Shown here in pieces: positions 1 to 5,009 of a stretch of 5,009 bases of DNA (the first letter of the stretch is position 1; every line of letters begins with the position of its first letter). Below the pieces are notes generated by a model. It was not told the origin of the DNA. It did no database searches and was given only the letters and a program-made list of their open reading frames with translations. The stretch covers positions 1 through 5,009 of the forward strand of contig JAHFPE010000076.1 of NCBI GenBank assembly GCA_023261345.1, in the 5' to 3' direction. The position numbers were made by a program, and so were the translations under genes. This DNA is from Candidatus Woesearchaeota archaeon (GTDB taxonomy: Archaea; Nanobdellota; Nanobdellia; Woesearchaeales; ARS49).

Positions 1-788
1 CTTCTATTTGGCATATTGTTGTTGATGACGGAAGCACTGTGCCAATCAAAGATTTTTCCTCTTCAAGGCACCAAGTCGTTGTACTTCACAAACGTAATGA
101 AGGGCAGAGTTCTGCAATAAACATGGGTCTTGAATATGCGCTAAAAAACATTCATCCTGCATATCTAACTGTGCTTCATTCTGATGATGTGTTGTATCCT
201 TCGAGTATTGCAAAGCGTGTTGCAGAATGTACTTCTGAGCATCCTGTAGTTTATTCGGATGTAGCAGTTTTTGGAAACGACTCTAGTGGATTATTGCGCA
301 GTAGACAATTTTCAGGTAATGAACTTTACGCGCATTTATTAAAAGTTAGAAATATTCCTTATCCCTCATTGTTATGGTCTGCCAGATTTTTTAGTGATTA
401 TGTAAAAAAGTTTGATGAACGATTGAGAGATTCTGAAGATTGGGATGTCTGTTTGAGTACTGCGCAAGGGCTTTGTGCTGAAAAAAAGTCTGCGTTTTAT
501 CTTCCAGTACCAACTGTTGCATACCGACTGCACGAAAAGAAACTTACTCAAAAGAATATTAATGATGGAACGAAATGGAAGTGTCATAAACGTATTTTAA
601 AGAAACATCTTGATGGTCCAAGGTATTTCTTTGCGTTATTGCGGTCTTGCCTTATGATTGCTCCTGCACTGCTTCCGGATATAGTGCGAGTTCCTTTACG
701 AGAATTACGTAATTTTCTTGTGGGCGCACCTGTAGAAGAGTATGATGATAAATTTCTTCAGGAATTAAGAAAAGACGTGTTCAAATAA
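1..788 (+). CDS. Family 2 glycosyltransferase, 5'-partial
   Basis: A GT-A fold glycosyltransferase of family GT2 that would move a sugar from a nucleotide-sugar donor to a glycan or lipid carrier on the cytoplasmic face of the membrane. The gene enters from outside the window. Reading the frame from base 3 gives SIWHIVVDDGST, the classic GT2 nucleotide-binding motif, upstream of the GTG at 39, so that GTG is internal and not the start. Following in order are NEGQSSAINMGLEYA (the usual N-x-G-x-S-x-A-x-N-x-G segment), LHSDDVLYP (metal-binding DXD-type motif), DSEDWDVCL (the ED catalytic-base motif) and YRLHEKKLTQ, typical of the end of the catalytic domain. The last 60 or so residues include a hydrophobic stretch (LLRSCLMIAPALLPDIV) that may associate with the membrane, then an acidic and basic tail. 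About 261 residues are visible; only a short N-terminal strand should be missing. Family assignment is firm, while donor and acceptor cannot be told. Confidence 0.9.
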   Translation, partial: SIWHIVVDDGSTVPIKDFSSSRHQVVVLHKRNEGQSSAINMGLEYALKNIHPAYLTVLHSDDVLYPSSIAKRVAECTSEHPVVYSDVAVFGNDSSGLLRSRQFSGNELYAHLLKVRNIPYPSLLWSARFFSDYVKKFDERLRDSEDWDVCLSTAQGLCAEKKSAFYLPVPTVAYRLHEKKLTQKNINDGTKWKCHKRILKKHLDGPRYFFALLRSCLMIAPALLPDIVRVPLRELRNFLVGAPVEEYDDKFLQELRKDVFK

Positions 789-800
789 ACTTAATAATCG

Positions 801-832
801 AAATAAAAAAAATTGAAAAAGAAAAAAAAGAA
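801..832 (-). terminator. Poly-U terminator of the minus-strand surface protein gene
   Basis: On the plus strand there are three A-tracts (805-812, 816-820, 822-829). Read on the minus strand these become two runs of eight T and one run of five T, beginning about 15 bases after the TAA of the gene ending at 845. T-runs without a hairpin are the usual archaeal terminator. There is no comparable T-run on the plus strand for the convergent glycosyltransferase gene, beyond a weak T-rich stretch inside the 3' end of the opposing gene. Confidence 0.6.
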
Positions 833-844
833 GCGACGTTTAAT

Positions 845-1801
845 TTACTCTTCTTGTCGCATTCTGCTAAAGCCAATCACAAGACCAACAATCACCAGCA
901 GTCCAATGAGTACAATTAGTACGACTTCGAGTGCATTTCTAAGTGTGTTTTGCGCTGGCACCGGAGCTGGCTGTACAACAGGTACTGGTGCAGGTTGAGC
1001 AGCTGGTGTTACAACTACAGGCGCTGGTGCAGGTTTGCACAAGTCTCCTTCACTGAGTGTTATTGTTCGTGTTGCGCTAAGTGTTCCATGACCATTGTCA
1101 TAGGAAACATCAATTTTTAGCGAATATTGTCCTGGTTTTGCGCATGGCAATTTAAGGTACATTTCTTCTGTTTCCTCTTCTCTGCCATCTCTGATTTCAT
1201 TGATGTAATCTGTGCTGCTAACTCCTAAGTCAGCTAAGCTTGCTTGCACTCGAACGTCGCGTTCTTTGTTCTGTCCGTAATTTTCGAGGCGAACGCGGGT
1301 TAGTAATGCAGTGCCTGACTTAACATTTGAATCAGGGTACAAAATGACTTCTTTGATTTGTATGTCATGTCGTTTGCTTTCTAAACGTAGATTGTAGTTT
1401 TGGATGAGTTCTCTGTTATTTCTGTCTGAAACAATGATTCGAAGCTTGTAGTCATCAGTATCTGCATCTTTGGGAAAGGATAATTGCATTCTTTTGATGT
1501 ACGAAACATTTGGTTGTATTTGGAATGTTCCTGTTCGTGCACTCATTGGCTCAACAGTGTTGTATTCATATCCTGAAAGGAATGCTTGAATTTCAACATC
1601 ATTGCTGTTTCCTGTTCCATCAAGAACTATTTGGACTTCAACACTTTGTCCTTTGTCAATATCGAGTTTGTTAACGCCATTTGGTATTAATGTAACTCGA
1701 TCGACGCGAACTTCATTGATTTGTACAGGTACTACTTGTGCCTGTACTATTGTGGCAAGTAATGCCATAACCAGAATGCTTGCAATTATTAGTTGTCTCA
1801 A
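845..1801 (-). CDS. Secreted, C-terminally membrane-anchored surface protein with CARDB/S-layer-like beta-sandwich domains
   Basis: A 318-residue exported protein. Residues 1-21 form a signal peptide (basic MRQ, hydrophobic core IIASILVMALLATIV, probable cut at VQA/Q). Residues 22-143 and 144-250 read as two beta-rich Ig-like or CARDB-like domains; the second begins HDIQIKEVILYPDSNVKSG and contains VRLENYGQNKERDV, the usual CARDB 'L-x-N-x-G' turn. C220 and C255 are the only cysteines and could form a disulfide that closes the second domain. Residues 256-284 are a low-complexity Pro/Ala/Val linker with a repeated PAPVP unit. Residues 290-311 are a transmembrane helix followed by the short cytoplasmic tail SRMRQEE. 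This architecture resembles the COG1361-type S-layer-like proteins common in DPANN archaea and suggests an envelope role. The start is TTG at 1801: no ATG in frame would keep the signal peptide, and a G-rich Shine-Dalgarno (1813-1807) lies 5 bases upstream. It probably acts outside the cell; its partner is unknown. Confidence 0.85.
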   Translation of the reverse strand: MRQLIIASILVMALLATIVQAQVVPVQINEVRVDRVTLIPNGVNKLDIDKGQSVEVQIVLDGTGNSNDVEIQAFLSGYEYNTVEPMSARTGTFQIQPNVSYIKRMQLSFPKDADTDDYKLRIIVSDRNNRELIQNYNLRLESKRHDIQIKEVILYPDSNVKSGTALLTRVRLENYGQNKERDVRVQASLADLGVSSTDYINEIRDGREEETEEMYLKLPCAKPGQYSLKIDVSYDNGHGTLSATRTITLSEGDLCKPAPAPVVVTPAAQPAPVPVVQPAPVPAQNTLRNALEVVLIVLIGLLVIVGLVIGFSRMRQEE

Positions 1802-1806
1802 AGGAA

Positions 1807-1813
1807 TCCCCCC
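1807..1813 (-). promoter_or_regulatory. Shine-Dalgarno for the TTG start of the surface protein
   Basis: The minus strand reads GGGGGGA, then TTCCT, then TTG. The G-run can pair with the CU-rich end of 16S rRNA at a normal 5-base spacing, which supports TTG at 1801 as the start. Confidence 0.5.
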
Positions 1814-1846
1814 AATGTTTTGTTGTTACTCTCAAGAAAACACTGT

Positions 1847-1856
1847 TATTTTTAAA
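1847..1856 (-). promoter_or_regulatory. TATA-like box of the surface protein gene, possibly shared with the divergent PIN gene
   Basis: The minus strand reads TTTAAAAATA, close to the archaeal TATA consensus. A transcript starting about 25 bases downstream would begin near 1826 and carry a leader of about 25 bases that includes the G-rich ribosome site. The plus strand reads TATTTTTAAA over the same bases, so the element could also direct rightward transcription toward the PIN gene. That would need a leader of about 55 bases. This rests on motif and position only. Confidence 0.4.
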
Positions 1857-1921
1857 GCTTATGGAACATTCAAACTCTTAAGTGTTGAAAGAGATAAAAA
1901 GAGCAGGAGAAAGCATGATTT

Positions 1922-1926
1922 GGAGG
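1922..1926 (+). promoter_or_regulatory. Shine-Dalgarno GGAGG that fixes the PIN gene start
   Basis: A perfect GGAGG is followed by a 5-base spacer (AAAGT) and TTG at 1932. This is the strongest ribosome site in the reading frame, and it sits exactly where PIN proteins of this family begin. The open frame upstream (from 1602) is antisense to the surface protein gene and is not coding. Confidence 0.75.
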
Positions 1927-1931
1927 AAAGT

Positions 1932-2309
1932 TTGAACGCAATATTAGATACTGACTTTTTGCTTTTTTGTGCAGAAAACAGAATTGATTACGCAAGCGAA
2001 TTTAGTCGGCTGTACCCAGAAAATTTACAATTAAGCATCGTGGATAAGACTCTTGATGAACTTGAGCACTTTGCCGCTCGTGGTGGAAAGTCTGCCGCAC
2101 TTGTGAAACTTGTAAAAACAATTCTACGCCTAAAAAATGTGAGTGTGATAACGACAAGCAAGCAAGGAATTGTTGATGATCTGATAGTAAGCTTAGCGAA
2201 TACAAATTCTGTTGTTGCCACACAAGACCTTGGATTAAAGAGACGGTTGCGGCTTAAAGGCACACAAATAGTGACTGTGAGAAAGAAGAGTCATTTGTTA
2301 ATTGAGTGA
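1932..2309 (+). CDS. PIN-domain nuclease, archaeal Fcf1/Utp24-like
   Basis: A 125-residue single-domain PIN protein, a Mg/Mn-dependent endoribonuclease fold. It starts straight into strand one with MNAILDTDFLLF. The four acidic positions of the PIN active site are visible: D6 (LDTDFLL), E43 (DELEHFA), D82/D83 (IVDDLIVSLA) and D99 (VATQDLGLKRRLR). The C-terminal strand ends with TVRKKSHLLIE, matching the 'RQKKYL' type ending of archaeal Fcf1-like proteins. The family is tied to rRNA processing in eukaryotes (Fcf1/Utp24, a pre-18S cleavage) and is presumed to act in rRNA maturation in archaea. VapC toxins share the fold, but no small antitoxin gene lies upstream and the sequence looks more like Fcf1. 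The UUG start with GGAGG at 1922 was chosen over upstream codons such as ATG 1816, whose added peptide (MFCCYSQENTVIF...) does not resemble the family. Confidence 0.82.
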   Translation: MNAILDTDFLLFCAENRIDYASEFSRLYPENLQLSIVDKTLDELEHFAARGGKSAALVKLVKTILRLKNVSVITTSKQGIVDDLIVSLANTNSVVATQDLGLKRRLRLKGTQIVTVRKKSHLLIE

Positions 2310-2339
2310 ATCTGAGGAAAATTTCAAGAGTTTCAACGA

Positions 2340-2350
2340 GTTCTTTTTCT
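2340..2350 (+). terminator. T-rich terminator after the PIN gene
   Basis: The sequence GTTCTTTTTCT lies about 30 bases after the stop codon. It is a plausible archaeal intrinsic termination signal, shorter and weaker than the one after the surface protein gene. Confidence 0.35.
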
Positions 2351-2434
2351 CAAACCACGTGTTGCTTGATCTACCATAATTCTCCGTACATCTTGAATAA
2401 TTACTGATTTAATCATCTAAAACGTAATTCATCA

Positions 2435-2445
2435 GATTTAAGAAT
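2435..2445 (+). promoter_or_regulatory. TATA-like box of the PafA/Dop-like gene, probably leaderless
   Basis: GATTTAAGAAT is centred about 26 bases upstream of ATG 2466, the standard distance from an archaeal TATA box to the transcription start, so the mRNA would begin at or beside the AUG. No Shine-Dalgarno is present before this ATG (the preceding bases are TTAGCTTCTT), which fits leaderless translation. A second copy of the GATTTAA core sits at about 2406-2412 and could be an alternative box. The rest of the 156-base gap (2310-2465) shows only the T-rich site and an imperfect inverted repeat. Confidence 0.5.
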
Positions 2446-2465
2446 TTCCTCATGATTAGCTTCTT

Positions 2466-3884
2466 ATGAAGCGCATTTGCAGTTTAGAAACTGAATACGG
2501 AATTTTGTTTCCTACAAACAAGAGAAGTGTTAGTGAGAAGATCGCGAGTTTCGTTAAAGGTTCATTGCGTCTTTTTCATAGCCCGATTTCTAGTAATTAC
2601 GCTTTGCTTGAATCCATTCGAGATGACTCGAGCATGAATATTCTCACATTTGAAACTGCGAGAGAAAAAGTCAGGGCGTATTGGTTAAATGGAGTTCAAG
2701 CCTATATTGATAATACCCGACATTTAGAACTTGCTCTTCCTGAGTGTTCAAATCCGTATGACGTGGCTGTCTATGATGCTGCTGCGACTCAAATACTTGA
2801 TGAAATTGCAAGACGAAATGGCGGGCTCGTCATAAAATCAAGTATTGATTCATGGGGCGCTACGAGAGGATGCCATGAGAATTATTTTTTACTTAAAGAT
2901 TCTCTCCATCGTGGACGAGAGTGGTTACCTCAGTACGTAAACTTATACATGACTCCTTTTTTGGTTTCACGAATTTTGTTTGCTGGCGCAGGTTGTCTAA
3001 CTGATAAATTAGAGATATCGCAACGTGCTAGAACTACTCAAAATTTTTTCCCTAGTAGTCCAACATCAGGTTGCATCTACAGTTCGAAAGATGATGAACG
3101 TTTTTCTTCAAACGGCATTCGTTTGCATGTTGTTCTTGGTGATGCAAATATGGCAGACTATGCTACATTTCTCAAAGTTGGAACTGCGTGGATTGTTACA
3201 ACAATGATCGAACATGGGTTTGTCTCTTCTTCATTTGTGCGTACTGATTGCATTAATTTATTACACGGAATTAGTAATGAAGCAGATGCGGTAATGAAGA
3301 ATGGTTCAGCAATAAATTCTGCAATTGGTCTTAACATTCAAAAAGCGTATTTATCTCTTGCCAACGATTTTTTTGCAAAACACTCTGATTTGGAGGATAG
3401 TGTGACAAGATGCGTGTTGCGAGAATGGGAGTTTACTCTTGATTGTTTAGAGAGAAATCCTGAAGCATTGATTGGAAAGGTTGATTGGATAACGAAGTAT
3501 TTATTACTAGATGCGTTTGCGAAGAGTGAAAAGAAACCTCTGACAGACGAGAGTGTGAAGCTTGCCGCAAGTGAGTACCATCTCGTTGGCGCAAACGGAT
3601 TGTATGCTGAAGCGGTTCGTGCTGGTTTTTGTAGTTCATTTGTGCGAGGAGAAGATGTAAAGATTGCAATGCAAACTCCTCCATCTGACACCCGTGCAGC
3701 ACTACGTACAAGAATCATGGAAGAGATAAAAGAGAAATGCACGCTACTCATTGCGAACTGGCATCTCTTAAGATATAATGTACCAAATACTGATCGCTGG
3801 GGGTTTCAAACAATTGAGTACGACCTGCACGATCCGTTAATGACAAAATGCAGTCCGAGAATTACTGACTCAACTGGCGTTTGA
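2466..3884 (+). CDS. PafA/Dop-family enzyme (Pup ligase / depupylase-like), glutamine-synthetase-related fold
   Basis: A 472-residue member of the family that attaches the C-terminal glutamate of Pup to substrate lysines using ATP (PafA) or removes/deamidates it (Dop). Visible motifs in order: SLETEYG (E8 matches PafA E9); LNGVQAYIDNTRHLELALPEC with the catalytic Asp at D82 and H86/E88 matching the HPEY motif; RGCHENYF (136-141); TPFLVSRILFAGAG (163-176); ISQRAR (184-189); RLHVVLGDANMA (219-230) followed by LKVGT; and PPSDTRAALR from 405. The tail contains NWHLLRYNV and DLHDPL, like the C-terminal Pup-binding domain, but ends about 20-30 residues earlier than usual. About 60 residues separate ETEYG from the NG motif, longer than in PafA. 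They contain NYALLESIRDD, resembling the Dop-loop (Y-x-x-E-S-P-L-R-D). Other marks are PafA-like: Asp to His spacing of four, and GCHENY rather than GSHENY. Ligase versus depupylase is therefore unresolved. The family's INTRDEPHAD motif is degenerate here (YSSKDDERFSSN, 205-216). The small Pup-like gene follows 140 bases downstream. The ATG start matches the family N-terminus and appears leaderless. Confidence 0.9.
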   Translation: MKRICSLETEYGILFPTNKRSVSEKIASFVKGSLRLFHSPISSNYALLESIRDDSSMNILTFETAREKVRAYWLNGVQAYIDNTRHLELALPECSNPYDVAVYDAAATQILDEIARRNGGLVIKSSIDSWGATRGCHENYFLLKDSLHRGREWLPQYVNLYMTPFLVSRILFAGAGCLTDKLEISQRARTTQNFFPSSPTSGCIYSSKDDERFSSNGIRLHVVLGDANMADYATFLKVGTAWIVTTMIEHGFVSSSFVRTDCINLLHGISNEADAVMKNGSAINSAIGLNIQKAYLSLANDFFAKHSDLEDSVTRCVLREWEFTLDCLERNPEALIGKVDWITKYLLLDAFAKSEKKPLTDESVKLAASEYHLVGANGLYAEAVRAGFCSSFVRGEDVKIAMQTPPSDTRAALRTRIMEEIKEKCTLLIANWHLLRYNVPNTDRWGFQTIEYDLHDPLMTKCSPRITDSTGV

Positions 3885-3970
3885 GATTCTAGTAAAAGTA
3901 TCCGCGTCATGACATTCTGCTGTATGCAATCGCGAACTGCACATGGTTACTTCAGAAGGTTAAATGTGTC

Positions 3971-3985
3971 AAACGATTAATATAC
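3971..3985 (+). promoter_or_regulatory. BRE/TATA promoter of the Pup-like gene
   Basis: AAACGATTAATATAC combines a purine-rich BRE-like stretch with a good TATA box (TTAATATA, 3977-3984). A transcript would start near 4006, giving a leader of about 20 bases that contains the Shine-Dalgarno. Of the 140 bases between the two genes (3885-4024) this is the clearest signal; no terminator T-run is visible after the PafA/Dop-like gene, so read-through from it is also possible. Confidence 0.55.
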
Positions 3986-4011
3986 TAGTGCAATGGTTGG
4001 AGGAAACTGTT

Positions 4012-4019
4012 GAGGTGAT
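4012..4019 (+). promoter_or_regulatory. Strong Shine-Dalgarno GAGGTGAT of the Pup-like gene
   Basis: GAGGTGAT is a near-complete complement of the 16S rRNA 3' end and lies 5 bases before ATG 4025. It strongly supports this short gene as real and highly translated. A second GGAGG at 3999-4003 lies too far upstream to serve this start. The two flanking genes lack any such site. Confidence 0.8.
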
Positions 4020-4024
4020 TATCT

Positions 4025-4246
4025 ATGCCAAATTATACGCGAGCGTTAGAGCAGACGAATTACCGTGCAGGATCTGCTGCCGGAGTATCAGAAGTTAGAG
4101 TGCCTGAAATTGACGTACCCAACGATTCTTCGCTCAAAAAACCAGAATCTCCTATTCCAGAATTAAGTCTCGATAAGCTCGTTAGAAGATGCGTAAACGC
4201 AGCGCCTTACGAACTTTCTGAAGATAAATTAGGCGATGGAGAGTAA
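4025..4246 (+). CDS. Small Pup/UBact-like modifier candidate with C-terminal Gly-Asp-Gly-Glu
   Basis: A 73-residue acidic protein proposed to be the modifier used by the PafA/Dop-like enzyme encoded just upstream. Pup proteins are about 60-70 residues, mostly disordered, with a helical C-terminal part that binds PafA/Dop and a final Gly-Glu or Gly-Gln. Here residues 1-46 are rich in Pro, Ser, Glu and Val with no hydrophobic core (PEIDVPND, KKPESPIPE), so probably disordered. Residues 47-59 (LSLDKLVRRCVNA) look like an amphipathic helix, and the end is PYELSEDKLGDGE. The last residue is already Glu, as in Pup forms that need no deamidation; Gly precedes it, but the canonical GG pair is G-D-G here. 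The layout from L52 to E73 resembles UBact tails as I recall them (Leu-x-Lys/Arg-Arg, then Pro 13 residues from the end). No signal peptide or transmembrane segment. Reality as a gene is well supported by the promoter, the ribosome site and the absence of a competing frame. The modifier role is inferred from context and C-terminus, and homology to Pup is not proven. Confidence 0.72.
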   Translation: MPNYTRALEQTNYRAGSAAGVSEVRVPEIDVPNDSSLKKPESPIPELSLDKLVRRCVNAAPYELSEDKLGDGE

Positions 4247-4269
4247 GATTTCACGTAAATAGTAAGCTT

Positions 4270-4277
4270 TCTAAATA
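4270..4277 (+). promoter_or_regulatory. TATA-like box of the downstream helical protein gene, probably leaderless
   Basis: TCTAAATA is centred about 24 bases before ATG 4298, and no Shine-Dalgarno is present in the bases before that ATG (GACTATTTCGCAAA). Both point to a leaderless transcript starting at or near the AUG, independent of the Pup-like gene 51 bases upstream. Confidence 0.45.
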
Positions 4278-4297
4278 CCTAGAGACTATTTCGCAAA

Positions 4298-5009
4298 ATG
4301 GTTGATCGTTCGTTACTCGAAGCAGTTGTTAATATGAAAACAGAACTTGACTGTGGAACTCAACATGCCTGGGAAGTTGTTCGTCTTCGTACTGTGTATG
4401 AATCTTTACTATCTGAATTGTCAGATGTGATTCCTAAAGCAACAACCTGGGAAACTGTATATTCCGCAGCAGCAGTAATAGAAGATTGTTTATGTAAAAA
4501 AGAGGTTAGAGAGCACTATCAAACTAGTGATCCTGAAAAAATAAGAGAAATGACTCTCAAAGAAGTGCAGGAAGGAAAAAGTATGTTTAGTGTATCTTCT
4601 GAACCATACCATTTGTCTGACGACAATATGAAAAAAACGTATGTTTCACTTCTTCGCAGCTTTTTCGATTCTGATGACCCTGAAGAGGGTATCAAAGCAG
4701 TATTTTCGCAATTAGAGCTGTTAGATTATAGCAAGACAACTGATAGAAGTATTGAACATGCACTTAGCGATTTTCTTTCAAACGACGAATTGACGACGAA
4801 AGTGTATTACTCTGAGCAACCAGATCTGAGTAAAGTTTTGTGCAGGTATGTCCGTGCTGTTCTTGCGCGAAATACCGGAGATATACATGTGGAGAGGAAA
4901 ATCGCGCGCGATTATTTACGTCTCTGGATGTATTCTGATATTGAAGAGTCTCCTGGAGAAGTCGAAAACATTATAGATTCTGCTTTGGATGAATTACGAA
5001 TTTCCTTTA
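4298..5009 (+). CDS. Unrecognised helical cytoplasmic protein, 3'-partial
   Basis: The frame from ATG 4298 stays open through the last base, giving 237 codons, and continues beyond the window. I do not recognise the family. The protein begins MVDRSLLEAVVNMKTELDCG and is rich in Glu, Asp, Leu and Ser, with repeated amphipathic stretches: about 23-45 (AWEVVRLRTVYESLLSEL), 50-73, 108-122 (NMKKTYVSLLRSFF), 127-142, and a Leu/Arg-rich stretch ending in RDYLRLWMY. An all-alpha, possibly helical-repeat, soluble protein is likely. No signal peptide, membrane segment, Walker motif or zinc-binding cysteine set is seen; the four cysteines (C19, C64, C66 and one near VLCRYVRAVLA) are scattered. Residues 102-111 (EPYHLSDDNM) resemble the C-terminal PYELSEDKL of the small protein encoded immediately upstream. 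Its position 51 bases after the Pup-like gene suggests a link with that system, such as substrate, adaptor or regulator, but nothing in the visible part shows a function. ATG 4298 is preferred because of the TATA spacing. Confidence 0.7.
   Translation, partial: MVDRSLLEAVVNMKTELDCGTQHAWEVVRLRTVYESLLSELSDVIPKATTWETVYSAAAVIEDCLCKKEVREHYQTSDPEKIREMTLKEVQEGKSMFSVSSEPYHLSDDNMKKTYVSLLRSFFDSDDPEEGIKAVFSQLELLDYSKTTDRSIEHALSDFLSNDELTTKVYYSEQPDLSKVLCRYVRAVLARNTGDIHVERKIARDYLRLWMYSDIEESPGEVENIIDSALDELRISF

Noticed and set aside
39..788. GTG at 39 as the start of the glycosyltransferase
   Set aside because: The in-frame IVVDDGS motif lies upstream of it, so the gene begins outside the window.
813..998. 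Plus-strand open frame starting with a poly-lysine run
   Set aside because: It reads through the A-tract terminator and then antisense to the surface protein gene; no ribosome site and a low-complexity product.
1602..1931. Upstream extension of the PIN reading frame
   Set aside because: It is antisense to the surface protein gene, encodes a Thr/Ser-rich shadow peptide, and the GGAGG plus TTG at 1932 matches the family N-terminus.
1932..2309. VapC-type toxin of a toxin-antitoxin pair
   Set aside because: No small antitoxin gene precedes it, and the start, DELE motif and RKKSHLL ending fit the Fcf1-like archaeal PIN group better.
3338..3751. Minus-strand open frame of 137 codons, and a second of 92 codons (3433-3711)
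   Set aside because: Both are antisense to conserved motif regions of the PafA/Dop-like gene and have no start signals or recognisable product.
3993..4013. Six-codon open frame (MVGGNC) ending inside the Shine-Dalgarno of the small gene, as a possible leader peptide
   Set aside because: It lies mostly upstream of the predicted transcription start near 4006 and has no ribosome site of its own.

Overview
The window looks archaeal, most likely a DPANN-type genome (Woesearchaeota-like); this is inference. The pointers are TATA-like boxes about 25 bases upstream of starts or of short leaders, two genes with no Shine-Dalgarno that look leaderless, poly-U style terminators without hairpins, an Fcf1-type PIN domain protein of the archaeal kind, and a surface protein built as signal peptide, CARDB-like domains, Pro/Ala/Val linker, transmembrane helix and short charged tail. 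The sequence is A+T rich by eye. UUG starts are used at least twice.

Layout. Positions 1-788 (+) hold the 3' part of a family 2 glycosyltransferase whose start lies outside the window. A convergent minus-strand gene (1801-845) encodes the exported, C-terminally anchored surface protein, with an A-tract (a poly-U terminator on the minus strand) between the two. A divergent intergenic region then leads to a 125-residue PIN nuclease (1932-2309, +). After a 156-base gap comes the most notable gene: a full-length member of the PafA/Dop (Pup ligase / depupylase) family (2466-3884, +). It is followed by a small 73-residue, probably disordered protein ending in Gly-Asp-Gly-Glu (4025-4246, +), with the size, composition and C-terminus expected of a Pup/UBact-like modifier. 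An unrecognised, mostly helical protein (4298 to beyond the end, +) follows.

How the genes may work together. The last three genes look like a compact protein-modification locus. The PafA/Dop-like enzyme would attach the small protein to substrates, or release it, through the C-terminal glutamate. That glutamate is already encoded, so no deamidation step would be needed. The third gene could be a substrate, adaptor or regulator; this is a guess from position and from one shared short motif. Each of the three has its own apparent promoter, so they need not form one operon. Pup-type modification is known from bacteria (Actinobacteria, and the UBact system of several Gram-negative and candidate phyla). 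I know of no described archaeal case, so if the archaeal assignment holds this locus is the exciting part of the window.
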